Shown: in pieces, positions 53,638-62,953 of the stretch | Layout of the letters: the number at the start of each line of letters is the position of its first letter | Position numbering within the stretch: the stretch's first letter is position 1 | DNA from: Nocardia sp. NBC_00403 | GTDB lineage: Bacteria > Actinomycetota > Actinomycetes > Mycobacteriales > Mycobacteriaceae | NCBI RefSeq assembly: GCF_036046055.1 | Contig: NZ_CP107939.1 | Span: 1,426,001-1,490,000, forward strand | DNA length: 64,000 nucleotides | Direction of reading: 5' to 3' | The notes under the pieces: generated by a model | The model's database searches: none | Seen by the model: the letters and a program-made list of their open reading frames with translations, nothing else | Told to the model about the DNA's origin: nothing | Position numbers and translations under genes: made by a program

Positions 53638-54445
53638 TGCTAACTCCTTCATCTGACCTGGATAGTCGGGGCATCCGCATTGCCTGGCACAAGATACAAT
53701 TCCGCCGCAACGGCCGAGCATTCGCTCATGCGTATCGCGGGACAGAACAGTTAGCTACTGAGATCGCCCGTTTTTGGGTAGGAACGCAGAGCCCCCTCGC
53801 CGCTCGCGGCGCGTCCATCGGTGGTGCTCGATAGGGCAAGCACCGACTTTTTGATGAGTGTCCATCGTCCCACGTGTAGGTTGTCGAAAGGGTCGATATA
53901 GTCCAACTGCTGCGGCGAGCATTACGGTGGCGCGATACTCGGCCGTCGGGTGCCACGGCTTGCCGCCGGCTGTCGCGGTGGGACTGTGTCGCGTCAGCGA
54001 GGGACCGGAAACCTACCGCCAGCCTCCGATCTTTTCATCGCCACCGACGATTCACCCATCTCACTGATTGATAGACTCTCGAAAGGCTTGCAGGCTCTCG
54101 GAAGGGCTTCCTGGCTGCCGAGACCCGATGCGACGGTTCCTCATTCGATCGTTGGCTCGGGCCCGAGCGCGCGGTATGCCCGACGAGTGCAGCCCATCAG
54201 CATGCAGACATTCGAGAAGCGCTTGGAGAAGGCCCTGCATCCCGCTGATCCCTTGCGTGGGATGCGCCTGCCACGCCACGACGAACCGGAGATCGATATC
54301 TATACATCGAAGCGTCGCGTGAGGTCAAGCGACCGATTGGTGATGTCGGGCAACATCTTTTCACCACCTAACGGCCAGTGACATTCGGGTGACTGGCAGA
54401 GGAGGATGAACTACCCCGGTCTCTTTACTAGAGAGGTGGAGGCAA
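53638..54445. other. 800-base gap with no convincing gene
   Basis: Plus-strand frames around 53950-54381 include a possible small helical piece (MQTFEKRLEKALHPADPLRG) but have no ribosome site or family match. The stretch probably carries the divergent promoters of the metalloprotease and patatin-stub operons plus debris. Base composition is less GC-rich than in the core parts of the window. Confidence 0.4.
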
Positions 54446-54610
54446 ATGTCCGACACGGACCTCGTCCTCGAGGGTGGAGGCGTAAAAGGTATCGCGCTCG
54501 TGGGCGCCATCGCCGTGTTGGCGGAACTTGATACGCGAGAACATATACATTTGTACGCTGGTTCCGTCGAGGGGGCGCTGATATCGAGTATCATTTTAGG
54601 GAGTGATTGA
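54446..54610 (+). pseudogene. Patatin N-terminal stub with altered nucleophile site
   Basis: From ATG 54446 (GGTGGAGG upstream) 54 residues are encoded: MSDTDLVLEGGGVKGIALVG, then AIAVLAEL and HLYAGSVEGALISSIIL, ending at TGA. The oxyanion loop GGGVKG is that of patatin-like lipases. The elbow that should read G-T-S-A-G reads G-S-V-E-G, so Val occupies the nucleophile position. The rest of the lipase is missing. The stop overlaps the ATG of a membrane protein (TGATG). The ribosome site is intact, so the stub may still be translated. Confidence 0.6.
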
Positions 54611-55290
54611 TGCCGAAAAAGAAGCGACCTCGATCGCGAAGGAACCGTCAAACGAAGAACCCGCCGGATCGGGCAAACGCAACATTTTCGAAGTTCCCTA
54701 CTTTGCTACAGAATGTAACTGATGAAAAGCGGGAATTACGCGATCGCAAGAATATCCCCCGGGCTGCCATCGCATTGTCACTCCTTGCCGCGATCGTAGT
54801 GGCAGGCCAATACTTGGATCCCTATATTACTGCTCCGAAGGGGCAATCGACTACAGCCCAGGCGGTCTTAGCTTTCATCGTCGGCGTACTCATGGGCTGC
54901 ACTGTCGCTACTCTGACTATCGCATTTCTGACCATCTCATTAACTGATAGATCTGATGAGGCACTTACATTCCACGAGAAGCTTGCTCAGAGAGCCGCAT
55001 TGGGCGCGATCTACGGGACGTTACTCGCGATCCGGGCTTCGGCGCATCAACTAGGTAGGGAAGGGGCAGAGCTTGACCTCATAGACGTAGTTGCGCGAGT
55101 GACTATGCTTGGAACTCTCGCGGGAATATCGACCTGCCTTCTTAGTTCTATTAAGGCGCTCTCCAGATCGCTGGCTGCTATCAGAATGCGCGACAAGGGA
55201 TCATTCACTCTTGTCGCCATACCTTGTGTAGTTGGTCTTCTCGTTGCTATCGGAATTATTCCTCCGCTGATGCATGGTCGCGGGTGGTGA
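54610..55290 (+). CDS. Membrane protein coupled to the patatin stub (hypothetical)
   Basis: A 226-residue protein with a strongly basic N-terminus (PKKKRPRSRRNRQTKN), then helices at about 52-68 (AAIALSLLAAIVVAGQ), 85-110 (AVLAFIVGVLMGCTVATL), a weaker one near 170 and a C-terminal pair (LVAIPCVVGLLVAIGIIPPL). Codon usage is visibly more AT-rich than in the surrounding genes, pointing to recent transfer. No family is recognised. Translational coupling to a patatin-type protein suggests the original pair acted together, for example a lipase with its membrane partner. Confidence 0.6.
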   Translation: MPKKKRPRSRRNRQTKNPPDRANATFSKFPTLLQNVTDEKRELRDRKNIPRAAIALSLLAAIVVAGQYLDPYITAPKGQSTTAQAVLAFIVGVLMGCTVATLTIAFLTISLTDRSDEALTFHEKLAQRAALGAIYGTLLAIRASAHQLGREGAELDLIDVVARVTMLGTLAGISTCLLSSIKALSRSLAAIRMRDKGSFTLVAIPCVVGLLVAIGIIPPLMHGRGW

Positions 55291-55515
55291 ATATCGCTTT
55301 ACCCCAACCATCCAACGCAAGCCAAATCGAACCTGCCATCGTAGGGTAGGCCGAAAAACGCCAGAATATTGCCACCAGGGCCACGGCTAGAGGCAGATGT
55401 GATCGAACGTGCGGTGGCGCGAGTGGGTTAGTACAAGAAGGACGACGGCGCCTAGGTAGCCTTCGATGATCTGCGGCCGAGCATGGCAGTCGGGTCGATC
55501 AGTTACGGTGGGCGG

Positions 55516-55830
55516 ATGTACGCACTCGTGGTGAAGTTCGACTTGTTCGACGCCGAGAAGGCGGCAGGCTTCGACCAACTCGTCGCCGATACCGTTAAGA
55601 GCATCACTGAATACGAGCCCGGCACGCTGGTTTACGCCACCAACACCGTTGAGGGCGAACCGCTCTCGCGGATCTTCTACGAGGTGTACCGCGACCGCGA
55701 GGCGTTCGAGGAGCACGAGCGGCAGCCCCACACCCGACGGTTCCTGGACCAGCGAAACGAATACGTCGCGTCGTTCCGCGTCGAGTTCCTGACACCGCTG
55801 GTTGCCAAGGGTCTGCCCACAGCCGACTGA
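55516..55830 (+). CDS. Antibiotic biosynthesis monooxygenase (ABM) domain protein
   Basis: A 104-residue ferredoxin-fold protein of the ABM family: MYALVVKFDLFDAEKAAGFD, EPGTLVYATNTVEGEPLSRI, YEVYRDREAFEEHERQPHTR and FLTPLVAKG. Members are small cofactor-free monooxygenases or heme-degrading/stress proteins; this one cannot be placed more exactly. ATG 55516 was chosen at the family start. It converges on the XRE regulator gene, with adjacent stops. Confidence 0.8.
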   Translation: MYALVVKFDLFDAEKAAGFDQLVADTVKSITEYEPGTLVYATNTVEGEPLSRIFYEVYRDREAFEEHERQPHTRRFLDQRNEYVASFRVEFLTPLVAKGLPTAD

Positions 55831-57039
55831 CTACAGGCGGTCAGTGATCCCGCACCACACGGCGAAGCCGTGCACCGTTTCGACGGACCGTGCCTCCGCC
55901 CGCGCCAACGCGCGCACCGTCTCGTGAACCATCGGGTTGTACCGAGTCTGTGACGGCGCAATCGACTTTGCGGTCACGAGTGCGTCGAACGCGCGGCGGC
56001 GCTCGCCATGCATCAGGTACGCGCGGGACAAGTCGATGTAATGGTGTCCCGCGCGCTCTTTCGGTGCATCGGCCGGGATGACCAGCGCCCGCGCCCGGTT
56101 GAGTGCTTCGGTGCCATCCATGGCCTCGACCGCCAGCGCGACAGACCAGATGCCGACGTTCGTCGGACCGAACGACAGGACAGGGTCGCGATCGTCACCG
56201 AGGCGGGCGGCGGTCTGTCGCGCTTCATCGAGATGCATATCGGCAAGATCGCGTCTCCCGGACCGTGAGGCGGCCAGCCCGGATTGCAGGTGCAGACCTC
56301 CCCAAGCGATGAGGTCGTGCCGTCGACCGGCGCCGAGGCGCGGTTCGATGCTGGACCGGCAGCGCTCCAGGAAATTGAGTGCTGCACTCCAGTCGCCGCC
56401 CGAGGTGAGTAGGGCGGCGCGCTGGAACTGACTCGTCGCAATCCACAGCTCGTTGCTTGCTTCGTTGGCTGCCCACCCGAGCCGGTCGATCGCGAGCGCG
56501 GCCAGGTCGGTGTATCCGAGTTTGTGGGCGAGGCTGTGAGCCGAGTAGTAGAGCTCGCACAGCATCGTCAGCGCGCGGTCGCGGTCGCTCCCGCTGCTGC
56601 GATGCACGGCCGCGCGCACCTCACCCAGCAGGGACGGCAATGCGTCGCCGAGCTTATGGAACGACGCGGCCCGGCGATATCGGCACACCTTCTCGACATC
56701 GCCGGCCATCTCCGGCAGCCCACGAATGACCGGCACATACGCGTTGTCAATGTCGTATGCGGCCAGCTCGGTACGCAGCACCGCTATTGCGGCATGAACC
56801 TCGGTGTCCTGTCCGGGCGTGGGGGCGAAGGGCTGCCCGGTCAAATCGGTGACGTTGACCCGCAGCGCTTTGGAAACCGCGCCGAGGAAGGCGGGGGTGG
56901 CACCCACTCGCTTTTGCTCGACCGACCGAATCAGGCCGAGCGATATATTCGATCTCTCCGCCAGCGTTTTCTGGGTGAGCCCAGCCAACTTCCGCGCCTG
57001 CGCTACCCGGTCCGCAACGCTACGGCGATCTTGGCCCAT
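55831..57039 (-). CDS. XRE-type helix-turn-helix regulator with helical C-terminal domain
   Basis: A 402-residue regulator from ATG 57039. The N-terminal HTH reads RVAQARKLAGLTQKTLAERS, NISLGLIRSVEQKRVGATPA. The remaining 330 residues are helical and TPR-like (e.g. RRAASFHKLGDALPSLLGEV, ALTMLCELYYSAHSLAHKLG), as in actinomycete regulators that sense a small molecule or peptide. It is divergent from a chain of small overlapping genes, with a perfect inverted repeat just upstream of its start. It likely controls itself and that chain. No DUF397 partner is adjacent. Confidence 0.8.
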   Translation of the reverse strand: MGQDRRSVADRVAQARKLAGLTQKTLAERSNISLGLIRSVEQKRVGATPAFLGAVSKALRVNVTDLTGQPFAPTPGQDTEVHAAIAVLRTELAAYDIDNAYVPVIRGLPEMAGDVEKVCRYRRAASFHKLGDALPSLLGEVRAAVHRSSGSDRDRALTMLCELYYSAHSLAHKLGYTDLAALAIDRLGWAANEASNELWIATSQFQRAALLTSGGDWSAALNFLERCRSSIEPRLGAGRRHDLIAWGGLHLQSGLAASRSGRRDLADMHLDEARQTAARLGDDRDPVLSFGPTNVGIWSVALAVEAMDGTEALNRARALVIPADAPKERAGHHYIDLSRAYLMHGERRRAFDALVTAKSIAPSQTRYNPMVHETVRALARAEARSVETVHGFAVWCGITDRL

Positions 57040-57072
57040 AAGAGTCACCATTCCATTCAACGCGCTTCGTAC

Positions 57073-57098
57073 TACCAAGAGTACGAAAAACCTTGGTA
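57073..57098. promoter_or_regulatory. Inverted repeat, probable operator of the XRE regulator
   Basis: TACCAAG (57073-57079) and CTTGGTA (57092-57098) are exact complements separated by an AT-rich 12-base spacer. It lies 34 bases upstream of the regulator start and 158 before the divergent small-gene chain, the right place for a shared operator. Confidence 0.65.
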
Positions 57099-57255
57099 CT
57101 TCGCGGACGTGGACTGCGGCACCGTTCTCATCAGGCCCCGACGCCGGGTAGGGGGCGTCCCCTCATCGGCATACCGACTCGCATCTAGCCGCCCGTTGGT
57201 GTGCACGCCTCCTCAGCGTTGGGTGCCTACCAATGAGCCAGCAGGGAGGCGCGGG

Positions 57256-57336
57256 ATGAGTTGGTCTGACAAAGATGGCGATGACGACAACGGGACGCCG
57301 CGGCAAATCTTCTACCAGCGGGAGGCGCTGCCATGA
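57256..57336 (+). CDS. 26-residue acidic peptide, first gene of the overlapping chain
   Basis: ATG 57256 (GGGAGGCGCGGG upstream) opens a 26-residue peptide, MSWSDKDGDDDNGTPRQIFY then QREALP. Its TGA overlaps the ATG of the next gene (ATGA). Its length is far below usual gene callers, but the ribosome site and coupling suggest it is translated, perhaps as a leader. Confidence 0.5.
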   Translation: MSWSDKDGDDDNGTPRQIFYQREALP

Positions 57337-57533
57337 ACGCCGCCGAAGCACTACCGAATCGCATTCCGTTCGTCGGCCCACTGGCCACCTATGTCGGAGC
57401 ATCGGCCGATGTGGTCGAGCGCTTCGCCGGGGCCGTCCGAGAGTGGGCAGGACAACCCCCGCCCGCTGAGCCGTCTCGGTGCCGGGGTGTCGAGTCCCCC
57501 GGCACCGGGCGCACCAATGACGAGGTGGCGTGA
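57333..57533 (+). CDS. 66-residue hypothetical protein of the overlapping chain
   Basis: Begins MNAAEALPNRIPFVGPLATY, continues VGASADVVERFAGAVREWAG and ends in a Pro/Gly-rich tail. It overlaps its neighbours on both sides. There is one possible amphipathic helix and no known family. Confidence 0.55.
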   Translation: MNAAEALPNRIPFVGPLATYVGASADVVERFAGAVREWAGQPPPAEPSRCRGVESPGTGRTNDEVA

Positions 57534-57844
57534 TGCGCCGAGACAGGTTGCGGACCACTCGAACCGAGGATGGTCGCAAGGTCGCGGTGTGGCAGTTGGC
57601 GCGGCGTTCTGCACGCATCCTGCGCGTGCAATTCACTTCCGAGTCGTTCACCGCCTATCGGCTGCCGTCGCGGACACCGCTACCTGCTGCACAACCCGGA
57701 ACGATCATGTTCGACGGGGACCCGGATCTGGCCGCCGCGCGGGAGATGCTGCACAAGCACGGTGACCTCTGGGACGCGCTTCGCGATGACTACTGGGCCG
57801 CTCTGGGGTCGGCGAAGGATCTGCCAAACCCATTGGGGGCGTGA
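57533..57844 (+). CDS. 103-residue hypothetical protein of the overlapping chain
   Basis: From ATG 57533 (GAGGTG upstream; GTG 57530 is the alternative) a basic N-terminus, MRRDRLRTTRTEDGRKVAVW, leads to RILRVQFTSESFTAYRL and a helical acidic end, DLAAAREMLHKHGDLWDALR. Its stop overlaps the next GTG. The family is not recognised. Confidence 0.6.
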   Translation: MRRDRLRTTRTEDGRKVAVWQLARRSARILRVQFTSESFTAYRLPSRTPLPAAQPGTIMFDGDPDLAAAREMLHKHGDLWDALRDDYWAALGSAKDLPNPLGA

Positions 57845-58263
57845 GTCAGATGTCCCAGATAGTTCCGGCGGGTTCGAACTCGACCCGGCTCAGCGAATCG
57901 TCTGCGCGCCGAAGCGTAATGACCCGGCAGGAACCGGCAGCGCAATCGAAGGGAAAACCAATGCACCACAAAGCAATCGGTCTGTTGCTGCTCGACATTA
58001 CGGGCTCGAACAGGGTCCGTGACGAGCAGGTGATCAGTGACTTGGCCCGCCAGCGCGGTTACGAGTTCACCGGAATCCTCACGATCCGATCAGACACCTA
58101 CATGCCCACGACTCTGGTCGTCGAAACCGCATGCAAGGCAGGGGCTGTCGCCATTCTGACACCGCATCTCGACCACTTCGGCGGACACGCACGAGCGGTC
58201 GCCCTGGCCTGCGATCTAGTGACACCGGCCGGGACCGTACCGCGGTCGAGCGCGAAACGGTGA
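57841..58263 (+). CDS. Resolvase-N-like small protein of the overlapping chain
   Basis: A 140-residue frame from GTG 57841; ATG 57961 would give a core of 100 residues starting MHHKAIGLLLLDITGSNRVR, then DEQVISDLARQRGYEFTGIL, TIRSDTYMPTTLVVETACKA and GAVAILTPHLDHFGGHARAV. The pattern of a short alpha/beta domain with DEQ...LA...GY and a central GA-AILTP strand resembles the N-terminal fold of serine resolvases, but the catalytic Ser/Arg set is absent. It is probably a non-catalytic relative. It overlaps the next gene by GTGA. Confidence 0.55.
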   Translation: MSQMSQIVPAGSNSTRLSESSARRSVMTRQEPAAQSKGKPMHHKAIGLLLLDITGSNRVRDEQVISDLARQRGYEFTGILTIRSDTYMPTTLVVETACKAGAVAILTPHLDHFGGHARAVALACDLVTPAGTVPRSSAKR

Positions 58264-58703
58264 CCGCCGACTGCACGGTTCGCATGATGCCAAAACGCTG
58301 CCCTCGGTGCACCTTTGAAGATGCCGAGCCTAAAACCGGAATCTGCCGCTACTGCATGGCCGCTATCGAGCGGGCACGCGATGCCGTGCTTGTTGCTATG
58401 AGCGAAGCGACCGCTACGGCGGGGTGGCTGCAACGTGAGGACGGATCGTGGGCACCCGTCGACGAGCGCGGCATGGTCGGCCCGACGTTCGCAATCCCGG
58501 CCATGTCGTTGCTCGACGAGCCCGACGTGATCGACGTTGAGCCGCTGTACTCTCCCGAGCTTCGCGACGCTCTCGAACTGGCCGTGCGGATCGCCCGCGA
58601 GGCCGAGTGCGAGATCGTTGAGATTGAGCATGTGCGAGACGCGCTCGACCGACTGCACCCCCAACCACGAGCGAGCACACCGCGCGGGTCGGATGAAGCC
58701 TGA
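58260..58703 (+). CDS. Zinc-ribbon protein, last gene of the overlapping chain
   Basis: A 147-residue protein from GTG 58260. The N-terminus has a two-knuckle zinc ribbon (CPRCTF...CRYC) in MPKRCPRCTFEDAEPKTGIC; a helical region, AAIERARDAVLVAMSEATAT, and an acidic C-terminal helix, ALELAVRIAREAECEIVEIE, follow. It may bind DNA or a partner protein. The family is not recognised. Confidence 0.6.
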   Translation: MTADCTVRMMPKRCPRCTFEDAEPKTGICRYCMAAIERARDAVLVAMSEATATAGWLQREDGSWAPVDERGMVGPTFAIPAMSLLDEPDVIDVEPLYSPELRDALELAVRIAREAECEIVEIEHVRDALDRLHPQPRASTPRGSDEA

Positions 58704-58741
58704 CACGTCACGAGAGTACTGAGCGTGCGCAGGCCGTTCAG

Positions 58742-59215
58742 GTGGAAGAAAGATGGGGAATCCCATTGCTATCTCGCTGTAACACAATCCTTTTCGTCGG
58801 AATCCTCGGCTCCGCCGCGCTGGGCACCGCACCGGCCACCGCCTCTGCGCAGCCGCTCGACATCGCAGCAAAGTCGTGCGGATTCGAGTTCACCTGGAGC
58901 ACACCGATGGTGACATCGCCGCAGATCACCGCCCTAGGCTTCGCGCAATGCGACGCACCGCCCGATGAACACACCCTGACCCTCGCTCTGGAATACGACA
59001 ACCACGGGCGGTGGGAGAACGCCGCCTACCGGACCGATCGCAGCATCCCACCAGGCCCACCGAACTACACCTCCTACGAAACCTCCGCTGCGTGCTACGC
59101 GGGGAAGTGGCGTATGAGCGTGAGCATCCTCGGCAACCTTCGCGGTACGCCCTTCGCGTTCAGTGACCATTCGCAGCCGCGAGAGGTACCGTCCAGCCAA
59201 TGCCCGAGCCGATGA
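58742..59215 (+). CDS. Secreted hypothetical protein
   Basis: Begins at GTG 58742, or TTG 58766 behind GGGGAA. A signal peptide (LFVGILGSAALGTAPATASA) is followed by a beta-rich mature domain of about 120 residues with four Cys (SCGFEFTWS, QCDAPP, ACYAGKWRMSV, QCPSR), likely two disulfides. An Ig-like fold is possible. No family is recognised. Confidence 0.6.
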   Translation: MEERWGIPLLSRCNTILFVGILGSAALGTAPATASAQPLDIAAKSCGFEFTWSTPMVTSPQITALGFAQCDAPPDEHTLTLALEYDNHGRWENAAYRTDRSIPPGPPNYTSYETSAACYAGKWRMSVSILGNLRGTPFAFSDHSQPREVPSSQCPSR

Positions 59216-59228
59216 GAGGAAATCTCTG

Positions 59229-59426
59229 GTGCCGAACCCTATTGACGTGAGCAAGTCCCGGGAATTGCGGGACTTGCTCCAGCCGATCTACGAGGAAGTA
59301 GCGGCCCTGCTCGGTGCCGAGCACCCGGCGGCGGTGTCGCTGCAACAGGCCGCGACCGAACTCGCCGCCGCCGCGCCCGGCCCCCGACGCTATGGCGACT
59401 ATGAACCGGAACCGCCAACCACCTGA
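59229..59426 (+). CDS. Small helical hypothetical protein
   Basis: A 65-residue protein from GTG 59229 with GAGAGGAAA upstream: PNPIDVSKSRELRDLLQPIY, EEVAALLGAEHPAAVSLQQA, then a Pro-rich end. Two helices are expected. It overlaps the end of the truncated integrase gene on the other strand. The family is unknown. Confidence 0.5.
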   Translation: MPNPIDVSKSRELRDLLQPIYEEVAALLGAEHPAAVSLQQAATELAAAAPGPRRYGDYEPEPPTT

Positions 59427-59980
59427 GACCACAGCAGACGATCGAGTGCGCCGCGGCGCACTCGATCGTCTGCGCTAACGTGTCGGCCGCGGTGGGCGAT
59501 CATCCGGCAAAACCCAACCACAGGGGGAAACCTTGACATGGACGCGGATAAGAGACCGTGCCTGTTGTGAATCGTCTTCGGCGAGTTGCCGACCTCCTGC
59601 TCAAGGTGAATCACCCACGCGGCATCCATGTCTTGCGTGACGGCCTCGACCGGCGTGTACGCGCCATCGAAAAACGGGGTTATGTATCGGTGATACCGGG
59701 TGCGTGTGGCTTCCTCGATCCCGGTCAACCGGTTTGCGTAGCGACGCAACCACTCGGTCAGCGTGACGAACTCGCTCTGCGTGGCGCCCTGCTGCGCGGC
59801 GAGGATGCGCTCGGCCTCGAGCGGGCCGACCTCGTCGAGCAGCTTCGCCCAGCGGATCGCGGCGCCGTGGTCGTCGAAACTCTGCGAGGTCTCGACGGTG
59901 CGGCCGTCGCATTCGACGCGATAGCGGACCTGGCTGTAAGTGGTGTTGTCTTTGCGAATGCGAATGCGGGGTGTGGACAT
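59399..59980 (-). pseudogene. Truncated tyrosine-type phage/ICE integrase
   Basis: The first 150 residues are a normal integrase N-terminus: arm-type domain (IRIRKDNTTYSQVRYRVECD) and SAM-like core-binding domain (LTEWLRRYANRLTGIEEATR, TRYHRYITPFFDG, NSPKTIHNRHGLLSASM). After that the homology breaks off, and the final 45 residues are unrelated; the catalytic R-K-H-R-Y domain is missing. It lies with its start about 120 bases from the 3' end of tRNA-Ser(GGA), the classical place for an integrase of an element inserted in that tRNA gene. Confidence 0.75.
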
Positions 59981-60047
59981 GTTCGCGCCTTATGGGTCGC
60001 GACGCCGATTTCCCTCAGATTTCGGTTTGTGGACCGGAGGTGTGGAC

Positions 60048-60087
60048 CCAGGTCACCGGCAAGATCTGAAATCTTGCCGGTGACCTG
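60048..60087. repeat. Long perfect hairpin next to tRNA-Ser(GGA)
   Basis: CAGGTCACCGGCAAGAT and its exact complement flank a loop of about five bases, starting some 12 bases past the tRNA 3' end. It has no T tail, so it may be the tRNA terminator in a T-poor genome or part of an attachment region. Ends are accurate to one or two bases. Confidence 0.7.
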
Positions 60088-60099
60088 CGTCCTTCCCGG

Positions 60100-60184
60100 C
60101 GGAGGATAGGGGATTTGAACCCCTGAGGGCGTTAACCCAACCCGCGTTCCAGGCGAGCGCCATAGGCCACTAGGCGAATCCTCC
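60100..60184 (-). tRNA. tRNA-Ser(GGA)
   Basis: The acceptor strands GGAGGAT pair with ATCCTCC at the two ends. Anticodon stem CTCGC/GCGGG encloses loop CTGGAAC with anticodon GGA. A long variable arm and GGTTCAAATCC T loop confirm class II serine tRNA. Unlike tRNA-Ser(CGA) earlier in the window, CCA is not encoded. The gene is the likely attachment site of the element whose integrase stub lies just downstream. Confidence 0.93.
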
Positions 60185-60239
60185 GTGGAGCAGCATAGCG
60201 GGTGCCCCCCGTCGGTCGCCAAATGGGCCTGCTGGGGAG

Positions 60240-61232
60240 CTATTTTCGCAGGCCTGCCATGACCTGGCGGGCCTGCGCCTCGGCGGCGGCGGCGACTGCG
60301 GACCGGTCGATCGAGGTCTTCGAGTAGATGCTGATCTCGACCTGGAGGGAGAGATTGCTGTCCAGCACGCCGATCGTGTAGTTCAGCGAGTTGAAGGATG
60401 TGGACGTGTCCTCGCGGTAGGCGAAGTACGCCTCTTGGCCGAGTCCGCTCACAGCGCCGGAGCTCCGTCCGGTGCCCGAGGTACCGGTGTCGATGTCTTT
60501 CCAGATGTTGTAATGCGGCGACCCGTACTTGCTCGCGAAGTCCGCGTCCATGGTCAGTGACGCGCTGTTGATGCTGGTGCCCTCGTACTTGGCATCGCAG
60601 TTCAGCGAACCGCCGCCGTAGTCGCTGTCGGGCTGGTCCTCGGTGTGCGTGAGTTCCTTCTGGGTGGGCGCCCACCGTGCGAGGACCGAAGGCGTGATGA
60701 GGCTGCACGAGTCCGTCACCTTGTCCATGGCGTAGTCGCCGGTCCAGGACTTGCTGACGCCGCCGATGCTCTTCGCCGCGACGACCAGGCCGCCGATCAG
60801 GGCGATGACCACGACCAGTGCGGCGATGCCGCCGATGATCCACCCCGTGTTGCTCCGCCGCCGCGGGGGCGTACCTGGGTAGCCGGCGCCGTAGACGGGC
60901 GCCTGTGGATAACTGGGCGGTCCAGGGGGCGGGGGAGCGGGCTGTGCGTATGGCGGCTGTGCATAGGGCTGCTGTGGCGACGCGTACTGCTGTTGCGGTG
61001 GCGTGTACGGCTGCTGTGGTGGGTACGGTCCTGGTGGCGGCGCGTAGGGCTGCGGTGGCGGCGTGTAGGCGTCGAACTGTCCTGGTACCCGGACCATCGT
61101 CGGGTCGGCGCCCGACGAAGATCCGGAGCTGTCGCTGGTGGTCGGCGCTTCCCACCACTGGGGTGTCGGCTCCGCGTCGCTGGACGCCGCCGGCGCCTCG
61201 TGGCCGCCGTGCGGCGGATTCTTGTCTGTCAC
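60240..61232 (-). CDS. Membrane-anchored protein with Pro/Gln/Tyr-rich cytoplasmic tail and extracellular domain
   Basis: A 330-residue protein from GTG 61232 with GAGGGG upstream. Residues 1-120 are low complexity (PPPQPYAPPPGPYPPQQPYT); a single helix follows at about 128-152 (WIIGGIAALVVVIALIGG), then an exported domain of about 170 residues with two Cys (DKVTDSCSLI, SLNCDAKYEG) ending VAAAAEAQARQVMAGLRK. The plan is that of DUF3558-like or other actinobacterial extracytoplasmic domains. Function is unknown. It is divergent from the SRP RNA. Confidence 0.7.
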   Translation of the reverse strand: MTDKNPPHGGHEAPAASSDAEPTPQWWEAPTTSDSSGSSSGADPTMVRVPGQFDAYTPPPQPYAPPPGPYPPQQPYTPPQQQYASPQQPYAQPPYAQPAPPPPGPPSYPQAPVYGAGYPGTPPRRRSNTGWIIGGIAALVVVIALIGGLVVAAKSIGGVSKSWTGDYAMDKVTDSCSLITPSVLARWAPTQKELTHTEDQPDSDYGGGSLNCDAKYEGTSINSASLTMDADFASKYGSPHYNIWKDIDTGTSGTGRSSGAVSGLGQEAYFAYREDTSTSFNSLNYTIGVLDSNLSLQVEISIYSKTSIDRSAVAAAAEAQARQVMAGLRK

Positions 61233-61355
61233 CTGTCGATCCCCTCGTACGGTGGGGAAGCCCCTCCGATATTGGAAAGATCGTAACCAGTGCTCGCGAG
61301 TGCGCGCGGGCCCCGGATGGTGGGGTGTGATCGAGGAGCCGCTACACTGGCCAAC

Positions 61356-61441
61356 GGATCCCGCGCGGCGCGCATCCTGTGAACTCCCCCAGGGCCGGAA
61401 GGCAGCAAGGGTCAACGGGCTCTGCCGGGTGCGCGGGGTCC
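61356..61441 (+). ncRNA. ffs: Small SRP RNA (4.5S RNA)
   Basis: The RNA backbone of the signal recognition particle. The conserved tip GGCCGGAAGGCAGCAAGGGT (with GGAAGG and AGCA internal-loop sequences) lies at the centre, and the ends GGATCCCGCGC and GCGCGGGGTCC pair. The sequence CTGTGAACTCCCCCAG before the tip is typical of actinobacteria. The neighbouring Rv3722c-type aminotransferase matches mycobacterial gene order. A T-rich TTAATTT follows a few bases later. Confidence 0.9.
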
Positions 61442-61521
61442 CCTTAATTTCAGCGCTCGGCGGGTCGACGATCCCGAGCCGCTTATCCACTCCAATTCGG
61501 AGCAACCGCCGGGTAACGTGA

Positions 61522-62892
<1,371 letters not shown>

Positions 62893-62899
62893 CCCGCAA

Positions 62900-62941
62900 C
62901 GACAGCGGGCGCACACCGAATCCGGTGGGCGCCCGCTGTCG
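62900..62941. terminator. Terminator after aspC
   Basis: CGACAGCGGGCGC pairs with GCGCCCGCTGTCG, with an inner CACCG/CGGTG stem, eight bases after the stop. It lies between convergent genes and can serve both. Confidence 0.8.
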
Positions 62942-62953
62942 CGTTCTCGTGGG

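Noticed and set aside
53950..54381. A 143-residue plus-strand frame before the patatin stub
   Set aside because: Only a short helical piece looks protein-like, and no start signal is present; not enough to call.
46000..60184. Complete prophage or integrative conjugative element
   Set aside because: No phage structural, relaxase, FtsK-type or replication genes were seen; only an integrase remnant and small accessory genes.
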